Positions 28,398-37,506 of a stretch of DNA of 64,000 nt are shown here, one piece after another (the stretch's first letter is position 1; each line of letters starts with the position of its first letter). The notes below the pieces were generated by a model, which made no database searches, was not told the origin of the DNA, and was given only the letters and a program-made list of their open reading frames with translations. Made by a program: the position numbers and the translations under genes. The stretch is from Oleiagrimonas sp036379395 (GTDB taxonomy: Bacteria; Pseudomonadota; Gammaproteobacteria; Xanthomonadales; Rhodanobacteraceae). Location: the NCBI GenBank assembly GCA_036379395.1, contig DASVGR010000129.1:1-64000 (forward strand), read 5' to 3'.

Positions 28398-28468
28398 GGG
28401 TCATTTGCCAGCGGCCTGCGTCCGATTCAATCAGCGCTTCCCTGACGGCCATCGGCGATAATGCCGCC

Positions 28469-29479
28469 ATGAATGCCTCCATGCTTGCCCACGATTCCAT
28501 CCGCGCCGTGCAGTGGCGCGACGATCACCTGCACCTGCTCGATCAGCGTCGCTTGCCGATGGCGGAAGCGTGGCTCGACTGTCGCGACGCGGATGCCGTG
28601 GCTGGCGCCATCCGCGATCTCGTCGTGCGCGGCGCGCCGGCCATCGGCATTGCCGCGGCCTGGGGCGTGGTGCTGGCCGCGCAACGCGGTGACGATTTGC
28701 CGGTGGCCATGGCCACCCTGCGTGCCGCGCGACCGACGGCCGTCAACCTGATGTGGGCGCTTGACCGCATGGCGCGTTGCACGCCTTCGGTGGACGCGTT
28801 GGCGCGCGAGGCGCAGGCCGTCCAGGACGAGGATCTGGCCGCCAATCACCGCATGGGCGACCTGGGCGCCGCGCTGATGGCGCCGGACAGCGGCGTGCTG
28901 ACCCATTGCAACACCGGCTCGCTGGCCACGGCCGGCTTCGGCACGGCGCTGGGCGTCATCCGCAGTGGCTATCGCGACGGGCGCATCAAGCGCGTGTTTG
29001 CCGGCGAAACGCGGCCGTGGCTGCAAGGCGCGCGGCTGACCATGTGGGAGCTGGTGCGCGACGGCATCCCGGCCACGCTGATTGCCGATTCGGCGGCCAG
29101 TTGGCTGATGCACTCCGGCCAGGTGCAATGGGTGGTGATCGGTGCCGACCGCATCGCGGCCAACGGCGACACAGCCAACAAGATCGGCAGCTACCAGTTG
29201 GCCATCGCGGCGCGTCATCACGGCGTCAAGTTCATGGTGGTGGCGCCGTCGTCCACGGTGGACATGCAAACCGCTTCGGGGGACGCCATCAAGATCGAAC
29301 TGCGCGCGCCGGACGAGCTTCTGGGCTACGCCGGCCAGCGCACGGTGGTAGACGGCGCGAGCGCGTGGAACCCGGTGTTCGACGTGGTGCCGGCCGCGCT
29401 CATCGACGTGCTGGTGACCGAGCGTGGCGTGATCGAAAAGCCCGATGCCGCACGCATGCGGGCGGTGTTTGCCGCATAG
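28469..29479 (+). CDS. mtnA: Methylthioribose-1-phosphate isomerase
   Basis: Methionine-salvage enzyme of 336 residues converting methylthioribose-1-phosphate to methylthioribulose-1-phosphate. Conserved blocks are RGAPAIGIAAAWG, the active-site Cys segment HCNTGSLATAG, and GADRIAANGDTANKIGSY. ATG 28469 is chosen; an ATG at 28481 is possible. Upstream open frame to 27947 is shadow of the ABC gene. The substrate would come from the mtnP product about 4 kb upstream; mtnB-D are not in the window. Confidence 0.93.
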   Translation: MNASMLAHDSIRAVQWRDDHLHLLDQRRLPMAEAWLDCRDADAVAGAIRDLVVRGAPAIGIAAAWGVVLAAQRGDDLPVAMATLRAARPTAVNLMWALDRMARCTPSVDALAREAQAVQDEDLAANHRMGDLGAALMAPDSGVLTHCNTGSLATAGFGTALGVIRSGYRDGRIKRVFAGETRPWLQGARLTMWELVRDGIPATLIADSAASWLMHSGQVQWVVIGADRIAANGDTANKIGSYQLAIAARHHGVKFMVVAPSSTVDMQTASGDAIKIELRAPDELLGYAGQRTVVDGASAWNPVFDVVPAALIDVLVTERGVIEKPDAARMRAVFAA

Positions 29480-29729
29480 ATCGAATGCGCTGGCGCAAGG
29501 GGGGGCGCGACGGTGCTTGCGGCGGCCGTCGCGAGGGATTTTTTCGACCCTTGCGCGGGGCTTTTCGTCAACCCCGAATGCAAGCTGTAACTGATTGTTT
29601 TTGAAACCCAAAATACGGGCAATTCAGGGCCGCGTGTGGTACACTTCAAAGGTTCCGTGACCAAGCGTCAGGACGCGCCTTGCCGGCGTGCCCACGGGAT
29701 CTCCTTTTGTTCTCACAAGGACGCCTTAC

Positions 29730-32327
29730 ATGGCAGAACTCGCCAAAGAAGTCATCCGGGTCAACATCGTCGACGAGATGCGGCAAAGCTACCTCGATTA
29801 CGCCATGAGCGTGATCGTGGGGCGTGCGCTCCCCGACGTGCGCGACGGCCTGAAGCCGGTGCATCGCCGCGTCCTGTTTGCCATGAGCGAACTGGGCAAC
29901 GTGTACAACAAGGCGCACAAAAAGTCCGCGCGCGTGGTCGGTGACGTCATCGGTAAATACCACCCGCATGGCGACGCTTCCGTGTACGACGCCATCGTGC
30001 GTCTGGCGCAGCCGTTCTCGCTGCGCTACATGCTGGTCGACGGGCAGGGCAACTTCGGTTCGGTCGATGGCGATTCCGCCGCGGCCATGCGTTACACCGA
30101 GGTGCGCATGTCCAAGCTGGCGCACGAGCTTTTGGCCGACATCGACAAGGACACGGTCGACTTCGGCCCCAACTACGACGAGTCCGAGCAGGAGCCGCTG
30201 GTTCTGCCGACGCGCGTGCCGAACCTGCTGGTCAACGGTTCGGCCGGCATCGCCGTGGGCATGGCGACCAACATTCCGCCGCACAACATGACCGAAGTCA
30301 TCGCCGGCACCATCGCGCTGATCGACAACCCGGCGCTCACCATCGACGACCTGATGGGCTACATCCCGGGGCCGGATTTTCCCACCTGCGGCATCATCAA
30401 CGGCGCGGCCGGCATCGCCGCCGCCTACCGCACCGGGCGCGGCCGCATCCGCGTGCGCGCCAAGGCCGGGATCGAAACCGACGCCAAGGGCCACGAGACG
30501 ATCGTTGTCGACGAAATTCCGTACCAGGTCAACAAGGCGCGCCTGATCGAAAAAATCGCCGAGCTGGTCAAGGACAAGCGGCTGGAAGGCATTTCCGCCA
30601 TCCGCGACGAGTCCGACAAGGACGGCATGCGCATCGTCATTGAAATCCGTCGTGACGCGATGGGCGACGTGGTGCTCAACAACCTGTATTCGCAGACGCA
30701 GATGCAGGTCACCTTCGGCATCAACATGGTGGCGCTGGTCGACGGCCGGCCGAAGCTGCTCAACCTGAAGGAAATCCTCGAGGCGTTCATCCGCCACCGT
30801 CGCGAAGTGGTCACGCGACGCACCATTTTCGAGCTGCGCAAGGCGCGCGCGCGCGCCCACGTGCTGGAAGGCCTCACCGTCGCGCTGGCCAACATCGACG
30901 AAATGATCGAGCTGATCAAGACGTCCGAGTCGCCGGCGCAGGCACGCGAGCGCATGCTGGCCAAGCGCTGGGAACCGGGCATGGTCGCCACGCTGCTGGA
31001 AGCGGCCGGCGCCGATGCCACGCGGCCGGAAGACATGGACCCGCGCGACGGCCTGAAGGACGACGGCTACAAGTTGTCCGAGGTGCAGGCGCAGGAAATC
31101 CTGGCCATGCGCCTGCATCGCCTGACCGGTCTGGAGCAGGAAAAGCTCAGCGACGAATATCGCGAGATCCTCGATGCCATCCATGGCTTCATCACCATCC
31201 TGGAAGATCCGGAAAAGCTGTTGCAGGTCATCCGCGACGAGCTCACCGTCATCAAGGAAACCTACGGCGATGCGCGCCGCACCGAGATCCTCCATTCCAT
31301 GGACGATCTGGACATCCTCGACCTCATCGAGCCCGAGGACGTGGTCGTCACGCTGTCGCACACCGGTTACGTCAAGCGCCAGCCGGCCAGCACGTATCGC
31401 GCGCAGCGTCGTGGCGGCAAGGGACGTTCGGCGTCCAGCCTGAAAGACGAAGACGTGGTCGAACAGTTGTGGGTCGTCAACACGCACGACACGCTGCTCA
31501 CCTTCACCAGCGCCGGCCGCGTGTACTGGCTCAACGTGTACCAGATGCCCGAAGCCGGTCCCGGCGCGCGCGGCAAGCCCATCGTCAACCTGCTGCCGCT
31601 GGAAGAAGGCGAGCGTGTGCAGGCCGTGTTGCCGGTGCGCGAATACAGCGAAGATCGTTACGCGTTTTTCGCCACGCGCCACGGTACGGTCAAAAAGACG
31701 CCGCTGACCGAGTTTGCCTACCAGTTGCAACGCGGCAAGATCGCCATCCGTCTGGAAGAGGGTGACGCGCTGGTTGATGTCGAGCTGACCGATGGCAACA
31801 GCGATGTGTTGCTGTTTGCCTCCAACGGCAAGGTCAACCGTTTCGACGAAAACACGGTGCGTTCGATGGGCCGCACCGCCGCCGGCGTGCGCGGCATGCG
31901 TCTGTCCGACGACAGCGAAGTGGTGTCGCTGATCGTCGTGGGCAGCGACGGCAAGGCCGAGGGCGACATCCTCACCGCCACCGAACGCGGCTACGGCAAG
32001 CGCACCGCATTGGCCGAGTTCCCCAAGAAGGGGCGCGGCACGCAAGGTGTCATCGGCATCAAGTGCTCCGAGCGCAACGGCGCGTTGGTCGCGGCGCAGC
32101 AAGTGGCCGAGGAAGACGAGCTGATGCTTATTTCCGACCAGGGCACGCTGGTGCGCACGCGCGTGGCCGAGGTGTCGTGCCTGAGCCGCAACACGCAGGG
32201 CGTCACGCTGATCAAGTTGCCGGATGAAGAAAAACTCATCGGTGTGGTGCGCCTTGATCCGGAAGAAGACGACGGCACGTCGGATGGCGAAGCCGCCGAC
32301 GACACCGTGCCGGCCGACGAAACCTGA
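29730..32327 (+). CDS. gyrA: DNA gyrase subunit A
   Basis: Type II topoisomerase subunit of 865 residues that breaks and rejoins DNA for negative supercoiling. The catalytic Tyr lies in AAAMRYTEVR, and the C-terminal wrapping domain carries the GyrA box QRRGGKG. The quinolone-resistance region reads HPHGDASVYD, so position 83 (E. coli numbering and here) is Ala, 84 is Ser and 87 is Asp. Acidic tail at the C-terminus. ATG 29730 gives MAELAKEVIRVNI, the family start. Confidence 0.97.
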   Translation: MAELAKEVIRVNIVDEMRQSYLDYAMSVIVGRALPDVRDGLKPVHRRVLFAMSELGNVYNKAHKKSARVVGDVIGKYHPHGDASVYDAIVRLAQPFSLRYMLVDGQGNFGSVDGDSAAAMRYTEVRMSKLAHELLADIDKDTVDFGPNYDESEQEPLVLPTRVPNLLVNGSAGIAVGMATNIPPHNMTEVIAGTIALIDNPALTIDDLMGYIPGPDFPTCGIINGAAGIAAAYRTGRGRIRVRAKAGIETDAKGHETIVVDEIPYQVNKARLIEKIAELVKDKRLEGISAIRDESDKDGMRIVIEIRRDAMGDVVLNNLYSQTQMQVTFGINMVALVDGRPKLLNLKEILEAFIRHRREVVTRRTIFELRKARARAHVLEGLTVALANIDEMIELIKTSESPAQARERMLAKRWEPGMVATLLEAAGADATRPEDMDPRDGLKDDGYKLSEVQAQEILAMRLHRLTGLEQEKLSDEYREILDAIHGFITILEDPEKLLQVIRDELTVIKETYGDARRTEILHSMDDLDILDLIEPEDVVVTLSHTGYVKRQPASTYRAQRRGGKGRSASSLKDEDVVEQLWVVNTHDTLLTFTSAGRVYWLNVYQMPEAGPGARGKPIVNLLPLEEGERVQAVLPVREYSEDRYAFFATRHGTVKKTPLTEFAYQLQRGKIAIRLEEGDALVDVELTDGNSDVLLFASNGKVNRFDENTVRSMGRTAAGVRGMRLSDDSEVVSLIVVGSDGKAEGDILTATERGYGKRTALAEFPKKGRGTQGVIGIKCSERNGALVAAQQVAEEDELMLISDQGTLVRTRVAEVSCLSRNTQGVTLIKLPDEEKLIGVVRLDPEEDDGTSDGEAADDTVPADET

Positions 32328-32337
32328 TCGTTCGGAT

Positions 32338-32462
32338 GCGGGAGCCTGTCGCCGCAGGCAGGCCCCCACCGTTTCAACTCCCTTCTGTGGGAGCGCGCCC
32401 GCGCGCGATGGCGCGATGCTGGTTTGCGGCAAGATCTCTTCGCCCGCAGGCGGGCTCCCACA
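32338..32462. repeat. REP-like intergenic palindromic element, copy C with extra half-unit
   Basis: A half-unit (about 32338-32370) is followed by a full pair of arms at 32386-32411 (TGTGGGAGCGCGCCCGCGCG core) and 32433-32462 (CCCGCAGGCGGGCTCCCACA). The arms are mutually complementary and match copy B. It occupies the space between the convergent gyrA and peroxiredoxin genes and may act as a bidirectional transcription or mRNA-decay barrier. Confidence 0.7.
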
Positions 32463-32474
32463 AAGGGCGGGCTT

Positions 32475-32966
32475 CTACAAGGTGTCCAGCGCATCCAGCA
32501 TGGCCTGCGCGCTTGATACGCGCAGCTCGCCCGGCGCTTCCACGTGCAGCAACTTCACCACGCCGTTTTCGGCATACAGCGCAAAACGTTTTGCGCGCAG
32601 GCCCATGCCGACGGCGCTGCCATCCATTTCCAGCCCCAATGCCCTGGTGAACGTGCCGTTGCCGTCCGCCAGCATGGTCAGGCTGGCGGGCACGTTTTGC
32701 GACTGCGCCCACGCGTGCATCACGAACGCATCGTTGACGGCCAGGCACGCCACCTTGATGCCGCGCCGCTCGAACTCGGCCAGATGTTCGACGTAGCCCG
32801 GCAGATGGCGGTTGGAGCAGGTGGGCGTGAAGGCGCCGGGTACGGCAAACAGCAGCACGTTGGCATCGGCGAAAACCTCGTCCGTGCCGATGCTGCGCAC
32901 GCCATCAGCCAGAATGTTGAGCGTGGCGGCGGGGATACGCGCGCCGACGACGATGGGAGTGGTCAT
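32475..32966 (-). CDS. Peroxiredoxin (Prx5-type)
   Basis: Thiol peroxidase of 163 residues. The peroxidatic Cys50 lies in PGAFTPTCSNRHLPG with Thr47 in the TxxC motif. The Prx5 fold with the conserved RAKRFALYAENGVV segment is clear; the family uses glutathione/glutaredoxin or thioredoxin as reductant, and no fused glutaredoxin domain is present. ATG 32966 gives MTTPIVVGARIP, the usual start. Convergent with gyrA. Confidence 0.92.
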   Translation of the reverse strand: MTTPIVVGARIPAATLNILADGVRSIGTDEVFADANVLLFAVPGAFTPTCSNRHLPGYVEHLAEFERRGIKVACLAVNDAFVMHAWAQSQNVPASLTMLADGNGTFTRALGLEMDGSAVGMGLRAKRFALYAENGVVKLLHVEAPGELRVSSAQAMLDALDTL

Positions 32967-33117
32967 GGGATTTTGCTCGTCCGGAGGGTTGCCGGCATGA
33001 TAACGCGTGCCGTGCAGGCGCTTCGGCGCTTGAATCTGCGCGTCGAGCACTTATCTTGATGACAATCGTGTCGCATGTGCGAACGTGCGGCTGCCTGATC
33101 GTTTCCGCGGAGCGTGC

Positions 33118-34029
33118 ATGGAATTCAAGGATTACTACGACATCCTCGGCGTCAAGCCGGACGCCAGCGAGGCCGAGATCAAGACGGCTTACCGCAAGCT
33201 GGCGCGCAAGTATCACCCCGACCGCAACAAGGAGCCGGGAGCTGAGGAGCGCTTCAAGGAAATCAACGAAGCCAATGAGGTACTCAAGGACAAGGAAAAG
33301 CGCCAGGCCTATGACCAGGTGCGTGCCGGCGGGTACCGCGCCGGCGACCAGTTTCGCCCGCCGCCGGGTTGGGGCGGTGGTGCCGGCCCGCAAGGTTTCA
33401 ATTTCAACGGCGGCGGCTTTGGCGGCGCCGATTTCAGCGACTTTTTCGAAAGCCTGTTCGGCCAGGCCGCGCGCGGCGGCGGTCGCCCGCATGCGCAACG
33501 CGGGCAGGATGTGCAGGCGCACATCGACGTCGATCTGGCCACGGCCTACGCCGGCGGCAAGACGCGCGTCGCGCTGGGTGACGGGCAGGGTGGCGAAAAG
33601 GTGCTGGAGGTCAAGATTCCGGCCGGCATCCTGTCCGGGCAATCCATTCGTCTGAGCGGTCAGGGGCAGCCCGGCTTCGGCGGTGCCCCCAGTGGCGATC
33701 TGCTGCTGGAAGTGGGCGTGAAACCGGATGCGCGCTTCGAACTGGACGGCCGCAACGTGCTCAATACCCTGGCCGTAGCGCCGTGGGAAGCAGCGCTGGG
33801 TGCCGTGGTCGACGTGCCGACCCTGGGCGGCACCGTACAACTGCACGTGCCGGCGGGTTCGCAATCCGGCCGCAAATTGCGCCTCAAGGGACGCGGTTTG
33901 CCGGGCACGAATGCCGGTGACCAGCTGGTCACTTTGGCCATCCATACGCCCGCCGCCGACAGCGACGAAAGCAAGGCCGCCTACGCGGCCTTCAAGGAAG
34001 CCTTCGCCGCATTCGCGCCGCGTGCGTGA
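33118..34029 (+). CDS. cbpA: Curved-DNA-binding J-domain co-chaperone (CbpA-like)
   Basis: DnaJ-family protein of 303 residues. J domain (1-70) with HPD (RKYHPDRNK), a Gly/Phe-rich linker (GFNFNGGGFGGADFSDFF), then two C-terminal client-binding domains and no zinc-finger Cys repeats, which separates it from DnaJ. It stimulates DnaK ATPase and in E. coli CbpA binds DNA in stationary phase; the partner modulator cbpM is not adjacent. ATG 33118 is chosen by alignment of MEFKDYYDILGV. Confidence 0.9.
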   Translation: MEFKDYYDILGVKPDASEAEIKTAYRKLARKYHPDRNKEPGAEERFKEINEANEVLKDKEKRQAYDQVRAGGYRAGDQFRPPPGWGGGAGPQGFNFNGGGFGGADFSDFFESLFGQAARGGGRPHAQRGQDVQAHIDVDLATAYAGGKTRVALGDGQGGEKVLEVKIPAGILSGQSIRLSGQGQPGFGGAPSGDLLLEVGVKPDARFELDGRNVLNTLAVAPWEAALGAVVDVPTLGGTVQLHVPAGSQSGRKLRLKGRGLPGTNAGDQLVTLAIHTPAADSDESKAAYAAFKEAFAAFAPRA

Positions 34030-34079
34030 GAAAAAAGCGATCGGTGCGCCCGGCTTTGGTAAGCTTGGCGCGCCCGCAT

Positions 34080-34165
34080 GCCCGGGTGGCGGAATTGGTA
34101 GACGCAGCAGACTTAAAATCTGCAGGCTTTTGGCCATCCGGGTTCGATTCCCGGCCCGGGCACCA
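34080..34165 (+). tRNA. tRNA-Leu (anticodon UAA)
   Basis: 86-base tRNA with acceptor arms GCCCGGG/CCCGGGC, a long variable arm typical of class II tRNAs, T-loop GGTTCGATTCC and an encoded CCA end (34163-34165). The anticodon loop CTTAAAA gives UAA, reading UUA (and UUG by wobble). No integrase or attachment-site repeat is visible next to it. Confidence 0.95.
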
Positions 34166-34313
34166 GTTGATCAGGCTTTGTGTTGAGTGACAGCCCTGTG
34201 CGTGAAACCGCGCGGCCGTCCGGCTGCCCACATGAACGATCTTCTCAAGCCCCGGCGTGCCGATGGTGGCACTATCGGCACGGTCAACCCGATGCTGCTT
34301 GAGGAGTCCAATC

Positions 34314-36032
34314 ATGACCATTGCCGATCTCATCGCCGAAACGCTTGCCAATGCCGGGGTGAAGCGGATCTGGGGCGTCACGGGCGACAGTCTCAACGGG
34401 CTCAATGACAGCTTGCGGCGCCTGGATCGCATTGACTGGATGCATGTGCGCCACGAGGAAGCCGCCGCGTTTGCGGCCGGCGCCGAGGCGGCTGTCACCG
34501 GTGAGTTGGCGGTGTGCGCGGGCAGTTGCGGGCCGGGCAATCTGCACCTCATCAACGGCCTGTTCGATTGCCAGCGCAACCACGTGCCGGTGCTGGCCAT
34601 TGCCGCGCACATCCCTTCTTCGGAAGTGGGATTGGGCTACTTCCAGGAAACCCATCCGCAGGAACTGTTCCGCGAGTGCAGCCACTTCGTGGAGCTGGTC
34701 ACCAACCCGGCGCAGATGCCCGAAGTGCTGCACCGCGCGATGCGCTCGGCCATCGGTCATCGCGGCGTGGCGGTGATCGTGATTTCCGGCGACGTGGCGT
34801 TGCAGGCGGCTCCGGCCAATGCGCGCACGGATTGGGTGATGTCCGCACCGCCACGGCTGTTGCCCAATCCGGTCGAGCTGGATCGTCTGGCAGCGACGCT
34901 TGGCGCGGCCGGGCACGTCACCATTTTGGCCGGCAGTGGTTGCGCCGGTGCGCATGGTGAAGTTGTCGCGTTGGCGGACAAGCTGGCGGCGCCGGTGGTG
35001 CATGCGCTGCGCGGCAAGGAATATCTGGAATGGGACAACCCGTTCGATGTCGGCATGACCGGGCTGATCGGCTTTGCGTCCGGCTACCACGCCATGCTGG
35101 CGTGCGACACGCTGCTGATGCTGGGCACGGATTTTCCGTATCGCAATTTCTATCCGGCCAAAGCCAGGATCATCCAGATCGACCGCGATCCCTCCGCGCT
35201 GGGGCGGCGCGCGCAGCTGAGCCAGGCGGTTGTGGGTGACGTCAGGGAAACGCTGACGCAGCTGCTGCCCAAGCTTGCGCGCACCGATGACCGCGTTTTC
35301 CTGGATGCCGCCACGGCACACTATCAAAAGGCGCGGGCAGATCTTGATGCGCTGGCGCGGCCGTCCAAACCGGGGCGACCGATTCATCCGCAATATCTCG
35401 CGCGCCTGGTGAACGAGGCGGCCAGCGATGATGCGATCTTTACCGCCGACGTCGGCACGCCGACGGTGTGGGCGGCGCGCTATCTCGACATGAACGGCAA
35501 GCGCCGCCTCATCGGTTCGTTCAACCACGGCTCGATGGCCAATGCGCTGGTGCAGGCGATGGGCGTGCAGGCGGCGGCGCCGGGGCGCCAGGTGGTGTCG
35601 CTGTCCGGTGACGGCGGTTTTGCCATGATGATGGGCGATTTCATTTCGCTGGCGCAGTTGAAACTGCCGGTCAAGGTGGTGATCGTCGACAACAGCCTGC
35701 TGGGATTCGTGGCGATGGAAATGAAGGCGGCGGGTTATCTCGATACCGGCACCGACCTCGAAAATCCGGACTTTGCGGCCATGGCCGAGGCGATGGGCGT
35801 GAAGGCTTTCCGCGTGGAGGATTCGGCCCGGTTGCCGGACGTCCTCAAGCAGGCCTTTGCCCATGATGGCCCCGTGCTGGTGGATGCCGTCACGGCCACC
35901 CAGGCGCTGGTCATGCCGCCCAGGATCCAGGCGGCGCAGGCCAAGGGGTTCAGCCTGTTCATGCTCAAGGCCATCCTCAACGGACGCGGCGACGAGATCG
36001 TCGAACTGGCGCGGACCAATTTGCTGCATTGA
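34314..36032 (+). CDS. poxB: Pyruvate dehydrogenase (quinone), PoxB-like TPP enzyme
   Basis: TPP- and FAD-dependent enzyme of 572 residues that decarboxylates pyruvate to acetate and CO2 and passes electrons to ubiquinone, in the PoxB group. The catalytic Glu lies in RHEEAAAFAAGAEA; TPP/Mg binding is seen at SGDGGFAMMMGD...VDNS. The C-terminus lacks an obvious long amphipathic membrane tail, so oxidase-type or other alpha-keto acid activity cannot be ruled out. GAGGAG precedes ATG 34314. Confidence 0.88.
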   Translation: MTIADLIAETLANAGVKRIWGVTGDSLNGLNDSLRRLDRIDWMHVRHEEAAAFAAGAEAAVTGELAVCAGSCGPGNLHLINGLFDCQRNHVPVLAIAAHIPSSEVGLGYFQETHPQELFRECSHFVELVTNPAQMPEVLHRAMRSAIGHRGVAVIVISGDVALQAAPANARTDWVMSAPPRLLPNPVELDRLAATLGAAGHVTILAGSGCAGAHGEVVALADKLAAPVVHALRGKEYLEWDNPFDVGMTGLIGFASGYHAMLACDTLLMLGTDFPYRNFYPAKARIIQIDRDPSALGRRAQLSQAVVGDVRETLTQLLPKLARTDDRVFLDAATAHYQKARADLDALARPSKPGRPIHPQYLARLVNEAASDDAIFTADVGTPTVWAARYLDMNGKRRLIGSFNHGSMANALVQAMGVQAAAPGRQVVSLSGDGGFAMMMGDFISLAQLKLPVKVVIVDNSLLGFVAMEMKAAGYLDTGTDLENPDFAAMAEAMGVKAFRVEDSARLPDVLKQAFAHDGPVLVDAVTATQALVMPPRIQAAQAKGFSLFMLKAILNGRGDEIVELARTNLLH

Positions 36033-36091
36033 CGTTTGTCGTCGCCGCAAGCCGGGGCAAGCGCGGTTTCCGCTCCCGCTCCTGTCCTGCA

Positions 36092-36122
36092 AAAAGAGCC
36101 GACCAAGGTGGCCGGCTCTTTT
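36092..36122. terminator. Bidirectional intrinsic terminator between poxB and the basic repeat protein
   Basis: AAAAGAGCC pairs with GGCTCTTTT, giving a U-run in either direction. It serves poxB on the plus strand and the convergent gene on the minus strand. Confidence 0.85.
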
Positions 36123-36144
36123 GTCACATGATGCAAGGAATGGT

Positions 36145-36678
36145 TCAGCGGCTGCCGCAAGCGCGGCCGTTGCTGGGGCGGTAACCCTTGGCCTTGGCCT
36201 GGGACTCGCTCATGTATTCGCCTTGCTTGGTGTTGCCGGAAAGCTTGCTGCCGGAGCAGTGGTAGACCTTGCTGTCGGTATTGACCCACACCTTGCCGTT
36301 GCCGCCGCGGGTCGCCACGCTGCGGTGCGTCGTCGACTTGGCGTGCGACGCGCGCTTTGTGGTCGCGGCCGATTGGGACTTGGTCGATTTCTTGTCGGCC
36401 TTGGCATGATGTTCGCTGCGCTTGTGCGACGTTGTCTTGGCGTGTCCGGACGTTTTTTCGTGCGTTGCCTTTTCCTTGTGGGCGGTCTTTTTGTGCGTGG
36501 TTTTCTTGTGTGTCGCCTTCTTGTGCACGGCCTTTTTCTTGTGCTTCGTGGAGGTCGTGGTGCTGCTGCCGACCATGTAGCCGGTCGGGCTGGCGGCGAA
36601 CGTCGCCGGAGTTGCCATCAAAAAGGCGGCCAGCATGACCACCAGCAAGCCTGCAAGCTTCAGACGCGAGATCTTCAT
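36145..36678 (-). CDS. Exported Lys/His/Thr-repeat protein with C-terminal Ada-like zinc-binding-like domain
   Basis: Hypothetical protein of 177 residues. A signal peptide (to about residue 28, cut near TFAA) is followed by a highly basic low-complexity region built on KKATHKKTTHKK-type repeats (about 45-120). The C-terminal domain (VWVNTDSKVYHCSGSKLSG...GEYMSESQAKAKGYRP) resembles a small domain found in other exported proteins with an Ada-type fold. The basic region may bind DNA, polyphosphate or cell-wall polymers; this is inference. GGGGAA precedes ATG 36678. Confidence 0.75.
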   Translation of the reverse strand: MKISRLKLAGLLVVMLAAFLMATPATFAASPTGYMVGSSTTTSTKHKKKAVHKKATHKKTTHKKTAHKEKATHEKTSGHAKTTSHKRSEHHAKADKKSTKSQSAATTKRASHAKSTTHRSVATRGGNGKVWVNTDSKVYHCSGSKLSGNTKQGEYMSESQAKAKGYRPSNGRACGSR

Positions 36679-36888
36679 CGTGATTCCCCGTTGCATGAGT
36701 TGTGTGTGCGGCGCACGTGAGTGTCCCCAGCCGCATCGCGATCATAGGCGGCTGACGAAGTGGACGCCTGTCTGTGGCCTGAATACGAATTTCCCCTTTC
36801 GAATCAGTCCTGTGAAGGCACCGTGATGGCGCGGTGTGGCGCCTTTGCGGAGGGCGGGAAGCGCTGGCGGTTTGCCGGCGCGCGGGTG

Positions 36889-37431
36889 TCAGGCCGGCCG
36901 GGCCAGAGCCGATGCGGAGACGTTTTTGCGCAGTTTTTGCATGCCCACGTGCAGCGTCACGACCAGATCCGCCACGTGTCCGTCAGCACCCGGGCCGGAG
37001 CGGGCGAAGGTGATTTTTTCGCCGTCGCGACAATGTCCCGGATGGACCAGGGTTATCAGCGTGGAAATGCTGTCCGACAGCGGCAGGGTCAGCACCACGG
37101 GCGTGTCCGCGGACCAGTGCGCGACGGGGATGGCGAGGTCGGCGTACACCGTGCGGGCGCCGTGGCGGACGGGGTGCCACGGCTGACCGAAAACGGTGCC
37201 GGAAACGCCGGCCAGAATGACGGCGGCGGGCGCGGCGTCCGGTATGTATTGGCCGGCATGGCCTTCCAGATACCGGTAGGCGTCGTTGATTTGCTGCAGG
37301 CGCCGCGTGGCTTCGGGGCTGGTGTTGCGATCCGGATGCCAGCGGCTTGCCTGGTGGCGCCAGGCGCGACGCACCCGCTCGGCGCTGGCGCCGGGCGGAA
37401 TGTCGAGGATGGTCCAGGGGTCTGGCTGCAT
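36889..37431 (-). CDS. Short J-domain protein with a DnaJ-type C-terminal domain remnant
   Basis: A 180-residue protein with an N-terminal J domain (1-60; WTILDIPPGASAERVRRAWR, HPDRN) and a C-terminal beta-rich region resembling a single DnaJ client-binding domain (DLAIPVAHWSADTPVVLTLPL, ending DLVVTLHV). Both G/F linker and zinc finger are missing. It probably acts as a minimal DnaK co-chaperone. The 192 bases between it and the neighbouring basic-repeat gene contain no other visible gene. Confidence 0.75.
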   Translation of the reverse strand: MQPDPWTILDIPPGASAERVRRAWRHQASRWHPDRNTSPEATRRLQQINDAYRYLEGHAGQYIPDAAPAAVILAGVSGTVFGQPWHPVRHGARTVYADLAIPVAHWSADTPVVLTLPLSDSISTLITLVHPGHCRDGEKITFARSGPGADGHVADLVVTLHVGMQKLRKNVSASALARPA

Positions 37432-37506
37432 GGGGCCATGTTAGGCAGCCCCGTGTCGCCGGCTTGCGTCGCAGGTCAATTTTGCCGTCTGGTCATATGG
37501 CCAGTT

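Noticed and set aside
28192..28468. SAM riboswitch before mtnA
   Set aside because: The gap is explained by a REP-like element; no SAM riboswitch core helices were recognised.
34080..34165. tRNA-Leu as an integration site for a mobile element
   Set aside because: No integrase, direct repeat of the tRNA end, or foreign-looking block follows.
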